A DNA stretch of 64,000 nucleotides from Inhella inkyongensis (GTDB lineage Bacteria; Pseudomonadota; Gammaproteobacteria; Burkholderiales; Burkholderiaceae_C). Positions 59,695 through 64,000 of the stretch are shown in pieces; within the stretch, counting starts at the first letter, position 1; every line of letters starts with the position of its first letter. The stretch covers positions 1,426,001 through 1,490,000 of the forward strand of contig NZ_CP040709.1 of NCBI RefSeq assembly GCF_005952805.1, written 5' to 3'. Under the pieces are notes generated by a model that worked only from the letters and a program-made list of their open reading frames with translations, was not told where the DNA came from and ran no database searches. Made by a program: the position numbers and the translations under genes.

Positions 59695-60539
59695 CGCCCG
59701 CGCCAATTGGTGCGCATGGCGATCCAAAGTTTGCGCACGGGTGTCAGCGCGATGCGCTGATGCAGCACCTGAAAGTTCTCGGCCTCTAACTCGCGCAGCA
59801 GCGCGCGATAGATATTCGCCATCATCAGCCCTGGTTTTTGGGCCTGGCGATCGGCTTCGGGCAGCAGGGCGAGGGCCTCGTCGTAGAGACCATGCGCGCG
59901 CTCGGCTTGGAACTTCATGAGTGCGGTGAAGCGCTCGCTGTAGCCCCATGGCGCCTCGCGACGCAGGACTTCATGGGCCTTGACGTCAAAGCGCTGTAGT
60001 TCGTCCACCGGCAGGTAAATGCGCCCGCGTCGAGCGTCTTCACCGACATCCCGCAGGATATTGGTGAGTTGGAGGGCCAAGCCGAGTTTGTGGGCATATT
60101 GCAGCGTCTGCGTCTGACTGCGCCCAAATATCGCGCTGGCCACCTCGCCCACCACGCCTGCCACCAAATGGCAGTAGCGTGACAGGCCCGCAAAATCCAA
60201 ATACCGGGTCTGCTGCAGATCCATTTGGCAGCCCTCGATCACATCGAGCAAATGGTGGGCCTCGATGCCGAAGCGCTCAACATGAGGCTGCAGGGCCAGC
60301 AGAGCCGGATGGCTGGCTTGGCCTGAATACAGTCGCTGCACTTCCTGGCGCCACCAATTCAGCTTTGTGGCTGCCACGCTGGGGTCGTGAACCTCATCGA
60401 CCACATCGTCCACCTCGCGGCAGAAGGCGTAGAAGGCGGTGATGGCTGCGCGTCGATCAGGGGGCAGGAACTTGAATGCGTAGTAGAAGCTGGAGCCGCT
60501 GCTTGCGGCTCGTTCCTGCGCGTATTGCTCGGGAGTCAT
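59691..60539 (-). CDS. hpnD: Presqualene diphosphate synthase (HpnD)
   Basis: A 282-residue trans-isoprenyl diphosphate synthase that condenses two farnesyl diphosphates into presqualene diphosphate. The two Asp-rich metal sites are REVDDVVDEV (about 41-50) and NILRDVGEDARRGRIYLP (about 160-177), with FYYAFKFLPPDRR at the N-terminus. The ATG overlaps the hpnC stop (ATGA). The C-terminal RTNWRGR tail is typical for beta-proteobacterial HpnD. Confidence 0.95.
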   Translation of the reverse strand: MTPEQYAQERAASSGSSFYYAFKFLPPDRRAAITAFYAFCREVDDVVDEVHDPSVAATKLNWWRQEVQRLYSGQASHPALLALQPHVERFGIEAHHLLDVIEGCQMDLQQTRYLDFAGLSRYCHLVAGVVGEVASAIFGRSQTQTLQYAHKLGLALQLTNILRDVGEDARRGRIYLPVDELQRFDVKAHEVLRREAPWGYSERFTALMKFQAERAHGLYDEALALLPEADRQAQKPGLMMANIYRALLRELEAENFQVLHQRIALTPVRKLWIAMRTNWRGR

Positions 60540-61384
60540 TCGGGTCGTTGTCGTAGTGCGCGAATCAGCATCTGTGGGGCATCCCAGGCGCGCAGGCGAG
60601 GGCGACGGTTCAGGCTGTCGTGGTCCAGGTGGTGGATTTTCTCTGCGATGCGCAGACCGCCTTCAATCACCAATCGCAGTTCCCAAGCCAGGCGGCCGGG
60701 CACCAGCGGGGGCAGGGCCCGGCCTTGGCGCAGCAGGGCCTCGGCCCATCGGGTTTGCTCGCCCACGCAGGCGCGCAGCGCCGGGCTGTCCTGTCCAGCC
60801 AGAATGGCCTCTGGCTGCAGCCCGCGGGCGGCCAGCGCATCGGCTGGCAGATAGACCCGCCCTTTGAGCCGGTCAACGCCGATGTCTTGCCAGAAGTTCA
60901 CCAATTGCAGCCCGGTACAGATGGCGTCTGAGGCCGCCCACGCGGTCGGTCCCTGGACACCCACCAAGTGCAGCAAGAGCCGCCCAACCGGATTGGCCGA
61001 GCGGCGGCAGTAGTCCAACAGGGCGGCGCGGTTCTCATAGCGAAGCACCTCGGTGTCTTGCACAAAGGCGTCGAGCAAAGCGTGCAGCGGGGCGAGGGGG
61101 AGGGCGTGCTCTTCAATGGCCTCGGCCAGCGGCGCCATCAACTGGGCATGCGCGGGGGATGGTGGGAGGCCTTGAGCAATGGCATCAAGGCTAGCGCGCA
61201 ACTCGGTGAGTTCGGCCTGACGTTGCGCGGGGCTGGCGTCGCCTTCGTCCGCCACATCATCGGCATAGCGCGCGAATCGATAGATGGCCAAGATGGGCGG
61301 GCGCAGCCGGGCCGGGCAAAGCCAGGAAGCGACCGGGAAGTTCTCGTCGTGATGTCGGAGTGGGGCGGTAGGCACGGCGCGCAT
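60536..61384 (-). CDS. hpnC: Hydroxysqualene synthase (HpnC)
   Basis: A 282-residue isoprenyl synthase fold protein converting presqualene diphosphate to hydroxysqualene. It shows HHDENFPVASWLCPARLRPP, the first Asp-rich site RYADDVADEGD, YCRRSANPVGRLLL, and a second site VNFWQDIGVDRLKGRVYLP (as FWQDIGVD and LKGRVYLP). The ATG at 61384 is chosen by family N-termini. It is divergent from the RND adaptor across about 110 bases. It is the first gene of hpnCDE; no squalene-hopene cyclase lies in the window. Confidence 0.93.
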   Translation of the reverse strand: MRAVPTAPLRHHDENFPVASWLCPARLRPPILAIYRFARYADDVADEGDASPAQRQAELTELRASLDAIAQGLPPSPAHAQLMAPLAEAIEEHALPLAPLHALLDAFVQDTEVLRYENRAALLDYCRRSANPVGRLLLHLVGVQGPTAWAASDAICTGLQLVNFWQDIGVDRLKGRVYLPADALAARGLQPEAILAGQDSPALRACVGEQTRWAEALLRQGRALPPLVPGRLAWELRLVIEGGLRIAEKIHHLDHDSLNRRPRLRAWDAPQMLIRALRQRPE

Positions 61385-61496
61385 TGTGGCTGCGAGGCCC
61401 GGGCATCTTGAAGGCCCTCCAGTACATTAGCGCGCATTGAATCAAGCCGGACGCTCAGCTTGTGCGGAGCCGTCTGCAGACGCCAAAGAGGTTGCA

Positions 61497-62657
61497 ATGA
61501 CAGCTGCATCAGGTGCGCAAGGCTCGCGCCCGCCCCAGAGTTCCATTCGGCATGCGCCAGCGCTAGGCCTGTTGCTGTTGGGCTTGGTCGGGTGCGGGGC
61601 CAAGGCCCCCGAGGCGAATCCCGAGCGGGCAGTGCGGACGCAGGTCTTGCAGGTTTCAGAAGCCGGGCAGGTGCTGGAGTTCGCCGCAGAGGTTCGTTCC
61701 CGTAGCGAATCGCGTTTGGCCTTCCGGGTCGGCGGCAAAGTCCTGAGCCGCCATGCGAACTTGGGTGACAGCGTAAAGGCGGGTCAGGTCCTGATGCGTC
61801 TGGATCCGCAGGACCTGAAGTTGGGTGCCGACGCCGCGCAGGCTGCGTTGATTGCGGCCAAAGCGAATCGGGATCAGCAAGCGGCCGATCTCAAGCGGTT
61901 CAAAGCCTTGAAGGACCAGGGCTTCATCAGCGGCGCTGAATTGGAGCGACGCGAGTCCGCACTTCAAGCAGCGCAGTCGCAGTTTGAGCAAGCGCGGGCG
62001 CAGGCTCAAGCACAGCGAAATCAGACTGAGTACGCGGCCCTGCAGGCCGATGTGGCCGGCGTGATCACAGCCGTGGATGCCGAGCCTGGCACGGTGGTGG
62101 GAACCGGTACACCCGTGTTGCGGCTGGCGCAAAAAGGCGCGCGCGATGTGGTGTTCCATGTCCCCGAGCACCAGGTACAGGCTTTCCGCGCCCTGTCCGC
62201 CACGCCGGGGGCCTTAATGGTGCGTGTGTGGGGCCGTGATGAGTTGGTTCCCGCCAAGCTGCGTGAGTTGGCCGAGGCGGCGGACCCCGCCACGCGAACC
62301 TTTGTGGCCAAGGCGGACATTGGTGAGCCCGAGGGCCTAAAGCTTGGGCAAACCGCAACTGTGGTGTTCAGCTCACCCAAACGCAGCGGAGTGGTCAAGC
62401 TGCCCATGGCGGCACTGTTCGAGTCCAAAGGTCAGCCCCATGTCTGGGTGCTGGAACCAGCCAGCATGGCGGTGCGTCAGCAGGCTGTGACGGTGGGCGG
62501 TGCCGATGGCAATGCGGTCGTGGTGACGGCTGGTTTGAGCCCCGCCCAAGAAGTTGTGGTGGCCGGCGTGCATACCCTCAGCCCCGGGCAAAAGGTGCGC
62601 CGATACGGCGCGGCTCCGGTCGCCGCGGCCGCGTCCGCTGGCACTTCAACGCGCTAA
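61497..62657 (+). CDS. RND efflux periplasmic adaptor (membrane-fusion) lipoprotein
   Basis: A 386-residue membrane-fusion protein linking an RND pump to an outer-membrane channel. A basic/Ser-rich start leads to a hydrophobic stretch with lipobox LVGC (about residue 33-36). It then has the biotinyl-lipoyl hairpin halves (FRVGGKVLSRHANLGDSVKAG, in parts, and VAGVITAVDAEPGTVVG), a coiled-coil hairpin (about 110-180, rich in Gln/Ala: AAQSQFEQARAQAQAQ), and a beta-barrel domain. ATG 61497 with AGAGG seven bases upstream is preferred; a TTG at 61437 is in frame. The substrate is unknown. Confidence 0.92.
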   Translation: MTAASGAQGSRPPQSSIRHAPALGLLLLGLVGCGAKAPEANPERAVRTQVLQVSEAGQVLEFAAEVRSRSESRLAFRVGGKVLSRHANLGDSVKAGQVLMRLDPQDLKLGADAAQAALIAAKANRDQQAADLKRFKALKDQGFISGAELERRESALQAAQSQFEQARAQAQAQRNQTEYAALQADVAGVITAVDAEPGTVVGTGTPVLRLAQKGARDVVFHVPEHQVQAFRALSATPGALMVRVWGRDELVPAKLRELAEAADPATRTFVAKADIGEPEGLKLGQTATVVFSSPKRSGVVKLPMAALFESKGQPHVWVLEPASMAVRQQAVTVGGADGNAVVVTAGLSPAQEVVVAGVHTLSPGQKVRRYGAAPVAAAASAGTSTR

Positions 62658-62686
62658 GCCCTCCAGACAGCCGCCAAGGTCACTCA

Positions 62687-64000
62687 ATGAGCAGCAGCCA
62701 AGCGTCCGGCAGCGGACGATTCAATATCTCGCGTTGGGCCCTGGAGCACCCGGCGCTGACCCGCTACCTGATGGCGGTTCTCCTGCTGGTGGGTGTCGCA
62801 GCCTATTTCCAGCTGGGTCAGGATGAGGATCCGCCCTTCACCTTCCGCGCCATGGTGGTGCAGTCCTTCTGGCCCGGCGCTACCGCGCAGCAGATGGCCG
62901 AGCAGGTCACCGACAAGGTGGAGCGCACCCTGCAAGAGGTGCCCTATGCGGACAAGATTCGATCCTTCACCAAGCCGGGCGAGTCACTGACCATCTTCCA
63001 GCTCAAGGACAGTGTGTCCGGCAAGGACGTGGCCGGCACCTGGTATCAGGTGCGTAAGAAGATCGCCGACATGCGTCACACCCTGCCGCAAGGGGTGATC
63101 GGGCCGGTCTTCAACGACGACTTCGGCGATGTCTTCGGCACCATCTACGCACTCTCAGGTGATGGCTATAGCGCAGAGGAATTGCGTCAGTACGCCGAGA
63201 TCGTGCGCAGCAAACTGCTGCGGGTCCCCGATGTGGCAAAGGTCGAGCTGTTTGGGGTGCAGCCCGAAAAGGTTTTCGTCGAGATTTCGCACAAGACTCT
63301 CGCCCAGATGGGGGTCGACGTCAGCCAGTTGATTGGCCAACTCAACGCGCAGAACGCGGTCGAAGGGGCGGGCCTGCTGAATTCCGCCGAGGGCAATGTC
63401 GGGATCCGGGTTCAGGGCCAGTTTGAGTCGCTGGACACGCTCAAGAACCTACCCATTCGGGTACTCAACCCGCAAACCGGCCAGGTCGGTAACTTGCGCC
63501 TGGGTGACATTGCCAGCGTGACGCGAGGCTATGCCGAACCCCGGGGCGTGACCGTGCGTCATCAGGGGCGGGAGGTGGTGGCGCTGGGCGTGGCCATGGC
63601 CAAGGGTGGCGACATCATTCGGCTGGGCAAGGCGCTGCGTGTCGTTGCTGACCAAGCTGCTGCGGATCTGCCGGCGGGTGTGGAATTGGGGCAGATCCAG
63701 GATCAACCCCGCGCTGTGAGCCGCTCGGTGGGCGAGTTCGTGCAGGTGCTGATCGAGGCGGTGGTGGTGGTGCTGGCGGTGAGCTTCATCTCACTCGGCC
63801 TGCACACCAAGCCCTTGCGTATCGACATCTGGCCGGGGCTGGTGGTGGGCATCACCATTCCCCTGGTGCTGGCCATCACTTTTGTGACCATGTTTTATTG
63901 GGGCGTGGGCCTGCACAAGATTTCGCTGGGCGCCCTCATCATCGCGCTGGGCTTGTTGGTGGACGACGCCATCATTGCCGTCGAAATGATGGTTCGCAAG
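62687..64000 (+). CDS. RND efflux permease, 3' end cut by window
   Basis: The first 438 residues of a resistance-nodulation-division transporter, open to the last base (family about 1,020-1,060 residues). TM1 is about 24-44 (RYLMAVLLLVGVAAYF), then the porter domain starts QDEDPPFTFRAMVVQSFWPGA (in parts). TM2-TM4 follow from about residue 345, and the TM4 proton-relay Asp pair lies in GLLVDDAIIAVEMM near the window end. AAGGT is 8 bases upstream of the ATG; 29 bases separate it from the adaptor. It groups with acriflavine-type or multidrug pumps of the HAE-1/AcrB-like superfamily; specificity is not assignable. Confidence 0.95.
   Translation, partial: MSSSQASGSGRFNISRWALEHPALTRYLMAVLLLVGVAAYFQLGQDEDPPFTFRAMVVQSFWPGATAQQMAEQVTDKVERTLQEVPYADKIRSFTKPGESLTIFQLKDSVSGKDVAGTWYQVRKKIADMRHTLPQGVIGPVFNDDFGDVFGTIYALSGDGYSAEELRQYAEIVRSKLLRVPDVAKVELFGVQPEKVFVEISHKTLAQMGVDVSQLIGQLNAQNAVEGAGLLNSAEGNVGIRVQGQFESLDTLKNLPIRVLNPQTGQVGNLRLGDIASVTRGYAEPRGVTVRHQGREVVALGVAMAKGGDIIRLGKALRVVADQAAADLPAGVELGQIQDQPRAVSRSVGEFVQVLIEAVVVVLAVSFISLGLHTKPLRIDIWPGLVVGITIPLVLAITFVTMFYWGVGLHKISLGALIIALGLLVDDAIIAVEMMVRK

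Overview
The window is GC-rich chromosomal DNA of a betaproteobacterium, most likely order Burkholderiales in the Rubrivivax/Roseateles/Inhella/Leptothrix neighbourhood. This rests on the Burkholderiales-type gene neighbourhoods (sucAB-lpdA-zapE; polA divergent from DUF2782-thrB-BPSS1780; lolC-lolD), the 16S and spacer sequence, and the tRNA-Ile/tRNA-Ala rRNA spacer. The genus is an inference. Nearly everything is core-genome; I saw no integrase, transposase, phage or CRISPR array.

Layout. 1-6.0 kb: the 2-oxoglutarate dehydrogenase operon (sucA cut by the window edge, sucB, an AT-richer lipoprotein gene sitting inside the operon, lpdA), then zapE and a small exported protein. 7.7-10.9 kb (minus): alaS coupled to a GNAT acetyltransferase, closed by a terminator. 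11-17.9 kb: a succinate-semialdehyde-type dehydrogenase and a giant 1,777-residue PAS-rich hybrid histidine kinase. 17.8-20.8 kb (minus): a large exported lipoprotein, a YchJ-like SEC-C protein and a TruC-like pseudouridine synthase, tightly overlapped. 20.9-23.8 kb: UvrD/PcrA helicase and a GrpB-family protein. 23.9-26.7 kb (minus): DUF2782 - homoserine kinase - BPSS1780 membrane protein - DTW tRNA-modification enzyme. 26.7-29.5 kb: DNA polymerase I. 29.7-31 kb: an orphan periplasmic binding protein and a convergent unknown gene. 31.2-36.1 kb: lolC/E-lolD-purU, an 84-residue unknown, then tatD - GNAT - deoxyinosine glycosylase, meeting mscS head-on. 36.9-39.5 kb: a spermidine-synthase-like protein and a GspE/PilB-type ATPase. 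39.5-46.05 kb: livHMGF, an acyl-CoA ligase and a LivK-type binding protein, an apparent uptake-and-activation cassette ending at a terminator.

46.2-57.6 kb holds two tandem rRNA operons (16S - tRNA-Ile - tRNA-Ala - 23S - 5S - terminator) repeated at an exact 5,750-base offset and separated by about 123 unique bases. Beyond them (minus strand) are an IclR regulator and hpnC-hpnD-hpnE, the three-enzyme route from farnesyl diphosphate to squalene. Divergent from these is an RND efflux pair (adaptor lipoprotein and a permease cut by the window end).

The gene density is high and many neighbours overlap by four bases (ATGA, GTGA or TTGA), pointing to translational coupling. I did not find a convincing novel defence or mobile system. 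The best leads are the lipoprotein inside the TCA-cycle operon, the exported 640-residue lipoprotein, the large phosphorelay kinase, the ligase-containing liv cassette, a palindrome upstream of the orphan binding protein, a recurring -10-like motif just upstream of start codons, and the nearly perfect tandem rrn duplication.
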